Assembly (NCBI RefSeq): GCF_963678635.1
Contig: NC_087070.1
Coordinates: 31,041,704 to 31,105,703 of the forward strand
Origin: Symsagittifera roscoffensis
Lineage: Eukaryota > Xenacoelomorpha > Acoela > Convolutidae
Direction: 5' to 3'
Length of the DNA stretch: 64,000 nt
This document shows, piece by piece, positions 31,397 through 43,429 of the stretch. The notes below the pieces were generated by a model, which had not been told where the DNA came from, searched no databases, and worked only from the letters and a program-made list of their open reading frames with translations. The translations under genes were made by a program, and so were the position numbers. Each line of letters starts with the position of its first letter. The first letter of the stretch is position 1.

Positions 31397-34098
31397 TTGT
31401 TCAATAGAATAGAGTTAACGTTTGAAAAGTGAATCCTGCTCAACAGACAGCAAAGGGACACCAGTGTCTTTCAAATGCATATCATGCAATTTTTCTTGCA
31501 AGAAGATACATAATTGTTGCATTTTTCTTTCAAGATTCTCGCAAGGTTTGCACTCATCTCGCCAGATTCTAATCAGCAGGGAGCACTGATTCACGCGCAA
31601 TATTCCTCTCGTGCTGGATGTAAGCGCAGCAGAGCGAAGCGGAGCAAACGTATTCTCATTGCAAATGCTTTGTTACGAATTGTCGATTGTTACAAATTGT
31701 CGTCTGTTACGAATTGTCACCTGATACGAATTGTCGCCCTACCAAGATTTACAGTTATTTAACAAGAAATCAGCGAGATTTGCATTCAGAGTTCACTACG
31801 TTCGGTTTTGAAAGCAGACTTATAGTGACAACGTAATTGCATCAAGTTCCTTAATCCCTGAAGTGGTTTTGCCCGATAACCGCTGAAAACTAGAGATTTA
31901 AACTTAAATTACTTGTGGGCAAAGAAATAGGCTTTATCAAAGTTGACTGGTTAATTTAAATCATCAACTGTACTTAAGTCACTTTCGATACTAGTTTTAG
32001 CACTCAATAGTTAGCTGGAAATTCGCATAAAATGTTCAAATCAATCGCCAAGCATGAAAAAATGCACCTACGAAGTTTTTTATGGAAAGCTTTTGAATCG
32101 AAGTTTGAACAGCTTGATTTCGCATAAATTTTGTACATCTTATTTAGCAGTTTTTTTTCTGAAATTGCTTTCCGCTTAATATAAGTTGAACCTGGCCTAA
32201 ATCCTCTCTTCGAAAGCATTTCCATAAGTGGAAACTTGCGATACCTCAAAAAGAAAAATTGAGAGTAAATTCCGACCAGAAAGCTCTGAAAAAAAACAAA
32301 TACACAGATCGTTGATTTCTGGAATTGATTAGTTTACCCAAAAAACAAAGTTCCATTATTTGTTTAATTAAGTTTTCATAATTAATAATCATAAAAAATA
32401 GTGAATCGTTTTTCGGCTTGCAATACCTAAATACATTTGAAAATACATTTTACAACCCTTGTCAAGCCTGATAGAATGAATTGAATAAATTTGAAAGAAG
32501 AGTTATAAATAAAGGTCTCTGATTGTTGTAATATTTGATTGCAATAGCCATGTGTTAAAAGTGGTGTCGGGCGGAGTTGAACTGATGGCAGATTAGAGGG
32601 GGATCAGACCCCGCAGCTTCCATCTTCACCTATGGGTCCCAAGAGACATCTATATTTGCATGTGTTTCCTCAACCCCAATTGTTTCACTCCCAAATTGCA
32701 TTAATTCTATGGTACACTACTCCCATTTTTCTAATCTCACAATTCTCCCCCTATTACCATTAGCACCTTTGAAAAGCTACGGCAGCAATATCCAAATCTC
32801 AATTAGCCCTGCTAATTGCAGCTCATAAATTTATTCTTCCCATTATTATTTTTTTAATTTTTATGATTTCTGTGTGTCAAAATTAGAACTTTGAAATTGG
32901 CTTTTTTTACCTCATCTAAACCCTCAGATGAGCGCAGAAAAAAATGAACCTTTTCAAAATTTATTAATCGTATTTGTTATAAATTTCGAGGCTACTTCCA
33001 ATATAAAAAATATCAATGCATCCACTTCATCAACTTCACTTGGACGGTTTCCACAGACATGGAGGTAATTAAATTTTTGTCAAGTTCGTTGATAATTCCC
33101 CCCATGAGTGTTGCACGAGACAGTTACGTTTTATCAGGAGTAACTCTGTGTTTTGATTGCTATTTTTTCAACAAGTTTCTCCAATTTGCGAAGAAAAGTA
33201 CTATTTATGAGAAAAATTTAGTTTTTCTCCAGAAACTTTTATGTTGAAACTTTTTTTCTGATTTTTTATGCCATGGCTTAGCTGTATTTGTTTCTGCTCC
33301 GACTTTTGACAAAAGGTTCATTGAAGCCAGAAAATGAGTCCGTTCAAAAACGTTTCAGGTTATGAAAAACATATGATATACAATGATTCTGTTCCTTCGA
33401 ACATTTTATTACAGAAGCAAAGAAGAACTTGGCACTACTTGCGATACAAAAATGAATAACTATCACTACTTGCAGATGTACCGAAAAATCGAAAAATAAA
33501 AAAATTTTGAAAAACTTTTTTTCTCAAAAAAACATAAGAACTTACAAAAGTTATCAAAGAAATCCAAGATAACGAAACTAAGTTGCCTGCAACTTCGCAT
33601 TTCTTGTGATACAACATATGCATAGCTTGGTGAACTAACCACCAGAATTAGAAAGGAAAACTGTCAATTTTTTTTTACAATTGTCTTTATTTTCTCTTTT
33701 AAAAATTTTTCTTTTCAGAAATTGTGCGCAAAATAAGTACAATCGTTTGCTAAATGTAAGCATTGAAGGAAAACTTCTAAAGCGGTAATAAGTCAACAAT
33801 TCTTGAGCTGTCACCCGAAAAAAGTTTTTAAGTTCCCCTCAAAACATTTAAAAACTTTTTTTGCTCATCAGACTACTCAAAATGAGGCCTCTACCCCCTA
33901 TTTCACAATTTAAGCCGCATAAAGTGCAATGAAGAAAAAAAACGAAAAAAAAACTAATATACTGAAACCAGAGTTGGTAAACTTAGAACCAACAGTAAAA
34001 AAATGAACGAAACAGGCATTCAACCTTCGAAATGCTCTCAAGTTGTCTGTGCGTTGAAGAAAATACTGATGGGTTGACAACCAAAGTCAGTTACAAAG
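31397..34098. other. Non-coding region
   Basis: No gene is supported. Holds a short tandem array of TGTTACGAATTGTCG-type units at about 31670-31737 (four units of about 19-20 bp). The rest is AT-rich unique sequence with small chance frames. Confidence 0.5.
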
Positions 34099-34926
34099 TT
34101 AACAAGACTGCTCGTATCAGGGCGAAGCCCTGAATGTTCCGACTGCGTTTTAAGGTTTTATGGGGCAGTAATAACATTTAAAAATTAATTGTAATAAAAT
34201 AAAATGATTTTTTTCTTCTAAAATTTGAAATTTTTTCATGAAAATTATCCCCCCACACGCCATTTAAAAAACAAAAAGATAAATTTAGCTCCTTGCAACA
34301 AACAATTCTGGCAAATAAGCTTCTGTCATCCAACTTGGAACGATTTTAAGACGGATTAACTCTCCGCTTGCGCGTTAATAGCGCGAAATATATAAGACCA
34401 TTTATCCACGGGGGAAAGGACCAACACAAGAGCTGTACAGCTCATCACGGCGAACCGCTGTTGTGCCCCTGTTTAAGAACTACATGCAATTTTTTTGGTT
34501 ATTTTTCTGGGCTGGGTAATGTTGCTTCACCCTCAAGCAACGAGCACGGATCATGGTGGGCCTCGAACATCTGACCTTTCGATTAAGAGGCGGAGACGTA
34601 ACCACTTCACCACCGCTCCCCTCAATATTGCGAGTTAATATGATGCGCGTTAATATATTGCGCGTTAATTGTCCCAAATTGGCCAAAATGGCAATCTTTT
34701 AAATTCCATAACTATCTTTTCACATTTGAGCTCAGGACAACAATACTTTTTCAATTATATCAAAAAAATTCACATTTCTTTTCACATTTGAGCTCAGGAC
34801 AACAATACTTTTTCAATTATATCAAAAAAATTCCGTCAAAAATGGCTAGTTATAAAGTCGAAATTTGTCTGAAGAAAACAACCCACCCGAGCTCAAATAT
34901 TCCGTTACTTTCGTATCGAAAGTCGG
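34099..34926. mobile_element. Foldback-family single-arm copy with a nested SINE
   Basis: Begins AACAAGACTGCTCGTATCAG and ends around TCGTATCGAAAGTCGGAAC, corresponding to one arm of the 29.5 kb element. It is split at about 34386-34630 by a tRNA-derived SINE. A 53-bp piece is tandemly duplicated at about 34727-34833. It is followed directly by another copy. Confidence 0.8.
34386..34630 (-). mobile_element. tRNA-derived SINE
   Basis: On the minus strand a tRNA-like head starts near 34622 (GGGGAGCGGTGGTGAAGTGG). A perfect RNA polymerase III A box, TGGTGAAGTGG, is at 34612-34602 and a good B box, GTTCGAGGC, at 34568-34560. The anticodon-loop region reads CTCTTAA, recalling tRNA-Lys(CTT), but stems do not pair well enough for a functional tRNA. 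A body of about 160 bp follows the head. It lies inside a foldback copy, so it inserted after that copy. Confidence 0.7.
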
Positions 34927-35460
34927 AACAACAAGACTGCTCGTATCAGGGAGAAGTCCTGAATGCTCAGACTGCCTTTTAAGGTTTATGGAGCAGTAAT
35001 ATTTTTAAAAAATTGACTGTAATAAAACAAAACTAATTTTTCTTCTTCTGAATTTTGAACTTTTTTTTATGAAAATCATCCCCCAACACGCCATATAAGG
35101 TACAAAAGAGAAGATTTCGCTGCTTTTAACAATAAATTATGGCAAATAAGCTTGTTTCAACCATATTCAACGATTTCAAGAACGGATTAAATCTCCACTT
35201 TTGCGTTAAAAGCGCGAAATATATCGCGCGTTAATTGTCCCAAAATGGCCAGAATGCCAATCTTTAAACCCCCATAACTTTACGAGAAATGATCACAGGT
35301 GAAATATCTTTCAAATTTAGGCTCAAGACAACAATACCTTTCGAACGATATAAAAATTTCCGTCAAAAATGGCTAGTTAAAAAGTCGAAGTTTGTCTGAA
35401 GAAAAAAACCACCCCGAGCACAAATATTCCGTTACTTTCATATCGAAAGTCGGAACAAAA
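34927..35460. mobile_element. Foldback-family single-arm copy
   Basis: Starts AACAAGACTGCTCGTATCAG and runs through the family landmarks to ATCGAAAGTCGGAAC near 35456. It is directly abutting and in the same orientation as the copy at 34099, so the two form a tandem pair. Confidence 0.8.
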
Positions 35461-36018
35461 ACGGATAAAAATATCTAATACTCTGTTGCAACACAAAAAC
35501 TATAAGTTTGACATTTTTATCTTTCATTTTAAGTGCGTTTACTTCGTGTTTATAAACAACTATGCTAAAAGCGGCAATTTTAAGCAGAAAACAGTTTATT
35601 GCTGCACAAAAAGATAAAAGCAGGCATTATCACAGTTGCGTGTATACGATTTCCTATGAAGAAATTGGATTCCTAACTTTCCCCAAAAAAAAACAGAGCC
35701 AACTTTTTCTCATACGGCCGACCAGATTCTTTTTAAGCTCTCGTGAAATGGCAAAATATCCGATCCAATGATTTGGCAAACTGAGGCAAACTAGGACCAG
35801 AAAATGATTCTTCAAGGCAATTTTTGGGAAAATTAATCCGCGCTTTCATCTGCTAGTCAGTCTAATTTGCGCCACTTCTCATAGATATTAATTGTAAAAA
35901 TCGTTGTTCTTGAGAATTGCAGAGGAGCTATCAGTAGGCCCTAACAGACCTGTATAAGGATAGTCCAATTGTTTTTTGTCACTTTCTAGACTGAGGTTTT
36001 TTGTTCGGCGAAGCTCAT

Positions 36019-36350
36019 TTTTTGCTACTCTGGAACTTTCGCGTGATACCGGATCCGCTACTGAGCTCCATACAATAAACATATTTAAGCTTTTTTCAAG
36101 CTAAAAATTTAATCAATATTAGTTTTTGTATTCATACCGAGGCACAAACGACAGGAAACGTGGTAATTGAAATCAATGTGTCAAAGGGCAGATAAGACCT
36201 GGCACAGCAAATTTTGCCCCGGTAGTTACTGCGACGCCCATATTGATTTTAAAACAGAGTAAAAAGTGTACTCCATCTTTTTTGACTTCTGCACATACAT
36301 CTCATACTTACTTTGGTGGTTTTACAGCTGGTTCGAGAGACAAATGATGT
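36019..36350. repeat. LTR-like direct repeat, left copy
   Basis: About 330 bp aligned with 37431-37752, moderately diverged with small indels. Shared landmarks: TTTTTGCTAC, CACAAACGACAGGA, AAAAGTGTACTCCATC and CACATACATCTCATACTT. It brackets a gag relic and is therefore a candidate LTR pair, but the gag frame overlaps this copy's right end by about 40 bp, so borders are uncertain. Confidence 0.6.
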
Positions 36351-36833
36351 ATGGGAGCATTTTGACAAAATGAGTTGCAGAATTTTGCGAAACGGCCCTT
36401 CTTAATACAATTCCTGCAAGACACATTCCTTGCTGGACAAATCTGTTTGTGATTCGTTGTAAACTTGTTCCCACTGAAATAACACGGCTTAAGGTCTTTG
36501 TAGTTTTTTCCTCTGGAACTATAAGAATTTGATTGTAGCTGGCTAATTCGATCCCACAACGTTTTACTCTTAACAGAAAACGCGGTTTCTTGTTTAATCC
36601 TGAAGTTCTCAGAGGAATTTGATCCTTGATGGGATAAATTGCCCGATCGTGCCGGATTTCCCAGTTGTTTTTGCACACTTTATGCTGTCTGTGCACCATT
36701 TTCTTGCAAGAACGCAGGCTTCAGAGTCTCTTCGGGAGTACTACCAGGTCGAAAACACAACTCCCGCTCGACATCTTTAAAGCGCATCTTTGTTAAAAAA
36801 TTATCCCTGACAACATCTTTCCCTTAATCTACC
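36308..36833 (-). pseudogene. gag: Retrotransposon gag relic with degenerate zinc knuckle
   Basis: The minus-strand frame reads RDNFLTKMRFKDVERELC then TPEETLKPAF, the C-terminal capsid pattern of Ty3/gypsy-type gag. After an in-frame TAA (36682-36680) it continues to CRNCIKKGRFAKFC, a CCHC knuckle in which His is replaced by Arg. A preceding Cys-rich stretch ends in CPARNVSC. The frame ends in CCAAAGTAAGTATG, which resembles a 5' splice site. No pol is seen nearby. The family differs from the 15.85 kb element. Confidence 0.7.
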
Positions 36834-37129
36834 GACCCACCTCACAGGGCTGCCTGGCCCGTCAGACATAAGAAAAAGGCCTTTATGCTCTCACGTTCAG
36901 AATGGACCGCATTGTAAATTTCTAACCGTTCTATGATGTAGGTCTTCTCTTTCCTGATTATTAGGACACAGTTATCGAAAAAAAATTTGAATGAAATGGC
37001 ACTAAGGTCCGCGTTTGGATACTTTTGAAGAAATCGTTTTCTACCCTCGGTACCCAGGGAAAAGAATAATCTAGTTTTTTTTCTTTAATCTGCTTCATAA
37101 AAATAAACACAAGGAGCTATCCTCGGTCC

Positions 37130-37430
37130 TTTTGCCCTTCTTTTCTAGTTTACATCGACCACTCTGCAAACTGCTGCGGCATCACGACCTAGACGATTGG
37201 CTTCCGCCGTTGCGTCTCACTGGAGCCTCCGACTTCCGGCTTCGGAGTGGGGTTGTCATAAACTGCCCCCGGGAGTTTTTAGTAGTTCGCGCGGGGCGCA
37301 TCTTTACCCTTATTTTTATAGCGAGGGTGAATTGGCCGATCCAGGAATCCCAGCTACTTGGCGGGTCGGTAGTCGGCTTGAGCCAAAAGACGGGTCCTAT
37401 TAACAAGCCGGTCCCGTCGTCCGTGCTACT
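37130..37430. other. GC-rich island of unknown nature
   Basis: About 300 bp with clearly higher GC than anything around it, e.g. CTTCCGCCGTTGCGTCTCAC and CCGGCTTCGGAGTGGGGTTG. Several overlapping frames are open on both strands, as expected for GC-rich DNA. It lies between the gag relic and its right LTR-like repeat, i.e. in a leader position. I recognise no RNA gene in it. Confidence 0.4.
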
Positions 37431-37752
37431 TTTTTGCTACTCCGGAACTTTCCCGTGGTACTGGATCTGCGTTCCATACAACAGAAATGTTTAAATTTTT
37501 TCTAACTACATATGTAATCATCAATTTTTTGTGTTCATTCCGAAGCACAAACGACAGGACCTTGGTTTACCGAAATCATGGTGTGTGAGGGGCAGATAAA
37601 AACTGGCCACAGCAAGTTTTGCCCGGGTAGCAACTGCGACGCCAAGTTCGATTTTAAAACAGAGCAAAAAGTGTACTCCATCTTTTTTGAGTTCCGCACA
37701 TACATCTCATACTTGTTTTGGTGGTTTTTGCTGCTGGATCCAGAGACAAATG
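37431..37752. repeat. LTR-like direct repeat, right copy
   Basis: Partner of 36019-36350. For the minus-strand gag relic this would be the 5' copy. Confidence 0.6.
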
Positions 37753-40289
37753 TATATTGTGTACTCAAAATTCTGGCCAGGGTCCCACTTAGAACTATCA
37801 AGGTCCTCTTTTGGTATAATTTTACGACATCCATTTCTGGACCCCCAAGAAACTTGCGCACGCCACTGGTCAACAGTAGTTAGTTCTTGAGTGACTTTCA
37901 GGGGGTTATTCCAAAGGTTTTCTATTTCAAAAAAAAAAAAAAAAGTTTTCATGTAGATTCCTGAAAAGAACACCACAGCAGTTCGCCGTCATGCGCCAAA
38001 TGGCTCGTATATTGGCCCTCGTATATTAGCTCGTATATTGACTCGGCAAAGAGTCCTTTTCAATCGTGACCCCAAAACATACAAAAAGTCTTTTTGGTGA
38101 TTTGGGAGACATCTTAAATCAATTTGAATGACCTTGGCGTTTTGTTTAAAAAACCATTTGCACTTTGCGAACTTTTCGTTTTCGTCTTGTTGATTGACCT
38201 TAAGTTACGCTTAGTTAGGCTTTAAATCAGACAATCACAACACTAATTCAAACCATTTACTCATACGTACAACGACTCTGATTCCAAGTGTACTTTGGTT
38301 TTACAGAGAGTATCTACAAAGCATGATCTGCTCAGTGTGTCCGCTCAAATTTTGCCTTTTTGAAAATTTTAAGTGGGACTATCAAAATATTACCAGCAAG
38401 TTATTTTAAACAAACATTTCAAGGTTGACGAGTTTTTTGTTACGGAAGTCAACTCTGTGATGCCTGACTGTTAATTACACAGCAACCTGCATTTGTTGTG
38501 TGGGCTTTCAGATCGGAACTAATTATAAGAGGCTGTTTATCATATTATTATCTACACGTCACTAATTTTTTTGGGAAGTTGTTCTGATTTCTGAAAAGGT
38601 ACTACTGAAAAAGATGTAGCCCAAATCCCATGTGCTTTGCTCTATTAAAATACAGGGGCCTAATTTGCAAGTACAATAAATAGGAGAAGCAAAAAGATTT
38701 TTACTAGTTCAGCATTGTGTAGTTTTCTTGTTTTTATCTTTTGGCGCAAATAAACCAAATCTAATTTCAAAACCAATTTCAAGTTCAACCCAATTTTAAC
38801 TTGGCCCAATAGCCCTGAATTGGATGATAGGCAAACTTAGCCATAAATATAGATTTACTAATTTATGTTATTTCCAACTTTCCGATCTCAGGTTTTCAAC
38901 TTGCAAATATCCGCCCGTGATCAAACTCTTCCTGGAGAAAATGGCTGCAACAAATTTAAATATCCCCTGAAAACATTTAAGTAAGATTAAGCACTTATTT
39001 TAGAAAAGCTTAATCACTCAAATATTGTCCTGGAATAATTTGAAACCCTGAATTATTTCTTTTACTTAGTCAGAAACTATTGTCAGGAATTTTAAAAAAT
39101 CCCAAACATCAATTTGAGGTAAATATTTTCAGTTTGAACTTTTTTGTTTTGCATGGCTCAGTGTTTTGATTTCATCCAGTCGAGAGAGTAGCCGTATGCT
39201 TCGGCAAGGCGCAGATCTATTATTTTCGCGATGGGAGATTTTCAAAAAAACCTTCGAAAAATTGTAAATAAGTTTTTTAGGACGATTGATTTTCTGAGAT
39301 TTCCCTCAACACTACGAACAGGGGCGGATCTAAGGTTTTCTCAAGGGGGAGGGGAGGATTTTCAAAAAGCTTTCGAAAATTTTGTTGAACTTTAATTTTT
39401 GAAAAAACAAGTCAAAAACGCTGTGTTTGGTCATTTTTTCGGAAAACTCTGACCAAAGAATTGTTTTTTTTTCGGAGCACGTCTTTAGTAATTTTTAAGA
39501 TTGGTCAGCCAAAATGGATGTCTTGAAAATACCAAATGGAGGACCCTTGGATTGGTTAGGGGGTCGAATTTGCCCTAAATCCTACCTGACTACGAATAAC
39601 CTTTTCTGTTGAAATTTGTACCACGCAGGCGACTTTTTGAGAAAAAAGAAGCCAAAATATTATTGACCAAAAAGTTTTGACCAAATGAATCAAAAACGGG
39701 TCTAAATAAAGAAATAAGGTGTCTCAGATTTCTCCGAAAAAATGGGTTTAAACGAGCTTTCTTAGACTGATCACATTGATTTTCCTTGGGGCAAATCAAA
39801 CAACAGGCAAACATGTGCAAAATTAGTCTTTTAGGAGTTTTTAGGTGATTTGTACATAAACTCGCGTTTTTTTTCGGCGCGCGTTTTCTCCACATTGTAA
39901 GCACATGTAAGCACACATTGTAAGTACACGCTTCCGCACATGTTTACGCACATGTTTCCGCTTAAGGTTCAGGAAAATTTTGTCGCCATTTCGGATTCAG
40001 TTGGCCGAAAATGGGCTTCAAAAACTATCAAAAGGGAAACTTCTTGAGTAGTGAGAGAGTCGAATCTACGAAGGACAGCGGTAGTAAGAAAAAGGCCTCT
40101 ATCTAATCAATCAGCTCCGTAAATTATTCACTAAATTTAATTGGGTTTTGGGGTATATTGACGTGGAGTGAAAATGAGTTATTATATACTTTTCCAATAG
40201 AACCATAGTTATAGCTAATCAGATGCATCGACGCTAGAGAATTGGGATTAATTTGAACTCTGACCACTGTTTGGCAGGGACGGGGTGCT
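37753..40289. other. Non-coding region with a candidate MITE
   Basis: No gene supported. Small repeats: CTCGTATATT units near 38008-38040 and CACATGTTT/CACATTGTAAG units at 39885-39960. A candidate MITE lies at about 39315-39590, with ends GGGCGGATCTAAGG and CCCTAAATCC in inverted orientation, related to the MITE in the 54-64 kb tandem units. Confidence 0.45.
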
Positions 40290-40381
40290 ACCTGACGTTT
40301 TTGTTCCGACCATTGAAAATGGCGAGGAACTTTGTATTCGGGTGCGTTTTAGTTTTTTTTGCTTTATATTTTCCACGCAAA

Positions 40382-40387
40382 ATCAGG
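40382..40387. repeat. Target-site duplication ATCAGG, left
   Basis: Six bases directly left of the Maverick terminus; repeated directly at 49067-49072. Six bp is the known Maverick/Polinton target-site duplication length. Confidence 0.7.
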
Positions 40388-40770
40388 AGTAGTATGCATA
40401 TAATACACTATGATGGGGGACGGGAGTTGTCATACATGGATGACCATAAGATATAGATCATAATTGTCACCATGTATTATATGACAACCAATGGTCACCA
40501 TGTAAAAATCCTTATTGTCACCATGTATTATTTTATAACTAATAGAAATCATGTAGTAATACTAGTTGTCAACAAGTATTAAGTTTTCACCTATAGTCCC
40601 CATGTAATCTGCAAGGGTTTTTAATTGCAACCGTTACCAAGTAATTTATGAATTTAACTAAAAAATTATAGTGTAAAAAATTTACAGTTGTCACTGCAGT
40701 TTGGCTTATTAGGAGTTGCGCTATCTGCACTCTTTCAGCAGCCTTTCCTTCCTTGCTGACAGACATTTTG
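40388..40770. repeat. Left terminal inverted repeat of the Maverick composite
   Basis: Inverted relative of 48690-49066, including GGTGACAAT-type repeats (CACCATGTATTATATGACAA) and the small SVSKEGKAAE ORF. The homology continues inward into the protease genes, so the repeat is longer than a normal terminal repeat. Confidence 0.6.
40587..40766 (-). CDS. Small Maverick-terminal ORF (SVSKEGKAAE protein, 59 aa)
   Basis: ATG at 40766; the product starts MSVSKEGKAAERVQ and has a hydrophobic middle (NFLVKFINYLVTVAI). Copies lie at 48709, 53153 and in every tandem unit to 64 kb. Each is next to a Maverick terminus and downstream of a protease gene or fragment. I recognise no family. It could be a real terminal gene or the displaced 3' part of a larger gene. 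Confidence 0.45.
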   Translation of the reverse strand: MSVSKEGKAAERVQIAQLLISQTAVTTVNFLHYNFLVKFINYLVTVAIKNPCRLHGDYR

Positions 40771-40946
40771 GACAAAAATTTTAATTATTAGACAAAATTC
40801 TATAAACTGAAATGTATATGAAATTAAACCGTTTTTAGTATTAATTAATTAATGAGAAAGCATATGAGTCAAGAAAAATTTCAAAACATCATCATTAACG
40901 TATACAAAATCCTGAGCATCACCATTAGAGTTTGTACTAAAAACTA

Positions 40947-41270
40947 CTAAACGTGCAATATAAATTCAAAAAGAACCAAAATGGTACAGTTTGTGTTTTG
41001 CATTGGAACTCCTATCATTAGTTCTATGACTTGATTGAAGTTCTCGTTTATCCTTTGATAGATGTTGCTGTTTTTAGGAAGACCGAGAAGATCGGCAAAG
41101 TATGACAATTTTTTTCGGAGGCATATCAGAGCCTTGTGTATATTCGAGTATTGTGTATGTTTGATATTTTGTTTGAGCTTTGTCAAAATTTGTACCAACT
41201 TGTTTCTATAAAATTGAAGATAGAATAAATTTTCATGGGGTCCGAGTAGAGGAAAACGCACGGCGCTCAA
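40947..41270 (-). pseudogene. Maverick protease 3' fragment (extra copy)
   Basis: Contains SYFADLLGLP and NENFNQVIELM, matching the middle of the adenain-like protease at 41603-41910, but the N-terminal His region is replaced by unrelated sequence and the Cys region is frameshifted. The same rearranged fragment is found in each tandem unit at 54-64 kb, so that array derives from this kind of end. Confidence 0.65.
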
Positions 41271-41602
41271 TTCTCAGCCGAAAGGCGGCGTTTCGAAACC
41301 CGTCCGGAAATTGTACTGAAAGGAGGCCCCAGTTGCTGGTATGGTGATATCCACCATAGATCGATTTTGTATTTTTTACTTTGATAGTGTCATAACTTCT
41401 TGGTTTATTGCTATTTAGTTAACAATTGGGTAAAAATTTCACTTATTAAAAAAATTCTTTGTTCAAAATTAAATAGAAAAGTGTACAAATATGCCATATT
41501 AGATAGTTAGGTAATGGGAAAGTTTGTGAGTTAGAAAAAGTTTCAAAACATGATCATTTCTGTAAACAAAATCAGAAGCATCACCATTAAAGTTTTTTTT
41601 AA

Positions 41603-41910
41603 TCATAAATCAAATGTGCCATATAAAAACGAAAAAAGCCAACCGCACATGGTAGAGCTTAAGCCTTGCACGGGGAAATTTGTCATCAATTCAGTGACCT
41701 GATAAAAATTCTCGTTCAATCGTTTATATAGATTGGTGTTTTGCCAAAGAAGAAGACCGAGAGGATCAGCAAAGTAAAAGACATTTCTTCGGTTGCATAT
41801 CACAATCCAATGTGTTTCCGGAAAACTTGATATTGAAATGTTCACAATCAAAAAGATGTTGCCTGGGATGGGAGGTAGAAAATTGTCGGCTGCAAATACT
41901 CCCAGAAACT
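41603..41910 (-). pseudogene. Maverick adenain-like cysteine protease
   Basis: Frame includes the FLGVFAADNFLP start segment, THWIVI (catalytic His), FADPLG (acidic residue) and VQGLSSTMCG (Gln and catalytic Cys). Right after the Cys the frame shifts, so the C-terminus is lost. In Mavericks this protease matures capsid proteins, as adenain does in adenovirus. The plus-strand copies at 48.2 and 52.7 kb keep the C-terminus but have a TGA upstream. Confidence 0.8.
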
Positions 41911-41949
41911 TATCTTTCAGATGTTAACAATTCTTAATGAGATCCTGCA

Positions 41950-42480
41950 ACTGGATTTCATCCATTTTCAGACTGTCGAAAATGGAAGTACGTTCTTTGT
42001 AATTTTGCGGTCGGATGTAATGAAAACATTGGATGAGCGTATACCCAAACTGAGCGTATACCCAAAAATTCCAGGTTTGTTGTCAAAGCGTTTGAGTATT
42101 GAAGATCGAGTGAAACTGAGCAGTATAAAATTGGATGCAAGACGTCATGAGCTCACTGCTGGGTGCTCGTGAGATCAATACACATAATAAAGAGCTGCGG
42201 GTAGTTATCCAGAGTGAATCCCAGCCCGCAGTGCATTAAACCCAGCGCTGATAGTGTGTTTAAGAAGAAACGTTTATGAACTTGTGTACTAATTGGTGTA
42301 CTTGCTTTTGGCAAACCTTCCTGTCTCATAGTAATCTGTTCGAATCTAAACTTTTGATAATGAAAAGGATTCGTTCAGTTTGTTCCAAAAAATGCATTAT
42401 TTATGTTCATTGTTATTATAATTTGTCTCACTGGTTTACAAACACAAATATCTTCCTGTTGCCAGCTGCTCTGACCAGCT
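41950..42480 (-). pseudogene. Maverick major capsid protein, C-terminal part
   Basis: Minus-strand segments carry KPVRQIIITMNINN and further downstream a LTTNLEF segment and related pieces, in different frames. They match the C-terminal jelly roll of the Maverick major capsid protein and align with the plus-strand copies at 47.7-48.18 kb. Several frameshifts are present. An 18-bp unit (GAGCGTATACCCAAA core) is duplicated in tandem near 42037-42072. Confidence 0.65.
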
Positions 42481-42922
42481 GTTGTAAGAAATGTTTTGGT
42501 AATATTTTCTTGATATGGATAGTTTGCAGTAGTTTTGAGCAAAGTTGATTCAATGGCAGAGAGCACATGGTCGTTCAAAGTCATTTTTCTAGCGTTCAGG
42601 TTCGATTCGAGTGTTTGCAGCTTGTAATGCTATGCAGTGTCTTCAGATATAATGAGAAAGTCTTCATGATAGCGTCTGTAGGAAAGTCTGAGTGTAACAC
42701 TATTCAACAAATGCTTGTCACAGGTAAAAAAAAATTGACACCAGCGGGCCAATAGAACCAAATTTTCCTCAATTCGCGGACCAGTTTTCGTTGAGATGTG
42801 AAACCAGCTGCGTCTATCGCAGCGGGATTGTTTTCAAATCGATCTCTCTGACACTTGAGCCATGAGTCCTTGGCTCCTTTGCTGTTCGAAATTTTGTTCC
42901 AATAAAGCTGTTATGTGCAATA

Positions 42923-43282
42923 TTACAATAGGATTTTGAGTCCATTTGAGATTTTGAGTTCATTAGCAGAGAGAGTACATTCAGAGTAAAGGGAATACAG
43001 GCAGTTTATTACGAGGAACTTTGAATCAGAGAGAGTAGGATCAGTGTTGTCGTATCTGAGATCAGCTCTATTTGCTTGCGTTACTTTGCATCGTATTTGC
43101 AAATAGATTTTTTGTAGTTCAACAAAATTGTTACGGTCAAAGATGATTTTAAATTCAAGCATTGGTCTATTAGGTGAATAGACATCTCCAATTTTTTGAT
43201 CGAAAGCAGTTTCAAAAGTATTCAAAAGATGTTGCTTTTCAAGAAAATCCAGAGAGTTTTGTGTAGCTTCATTAGGTAACAA
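42923..43282 (-). pseudogene. Maverick major capsid protein, N-terminal part
   Basis: A 119-codon open frame from ATG 43282 with FDRNNFVELQKIYLQIRCK and LYSLYSECTLSANELKIS, the N-terminal jelly-roll region of the Maverick major capsid protein. It is interrupted at 42923. The N-terminal region is absent from both plus-strand copies at 47.4 and 51.9 kb. Position (pX upstream, protease downstream) fits the usual Maverick order. Confidence 0.75.
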
Positions 43283-43429
43283 ATAAGCGATCTTTTTTTA
43301 TGTTTGAGAAAAAATCAGCTCGACTTCTCACTGGTCTGATTTTTCTTCGAATGGTTGTTTTCTTTTTCGAGCTCCTACAGACCTTCTTCTTCGTAGTCCA
43401 TTCATTGATGTCTTTCACCGACGTCTACC

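Noticed and set aside
34386-34630. Functional tRNA-Lys gene
   Set aside because: Anticodon and acceptor stems do not pair well and the sequence continues into a SINE-like body.
37182-37494. Overlapping ORFs on both strands in the GC-rich island
   Set aside because: Three frames are open at once, as expected from base composition; no recognisable domain.
41921-42172. Plus-strand ORF with LRSDVMKTLDERIPK (also at 48005-48223 and 52465-52683, minus strand)
   Set aside because: It is antisense to the major capsid C-terminal part, which explains its conservation between copies.
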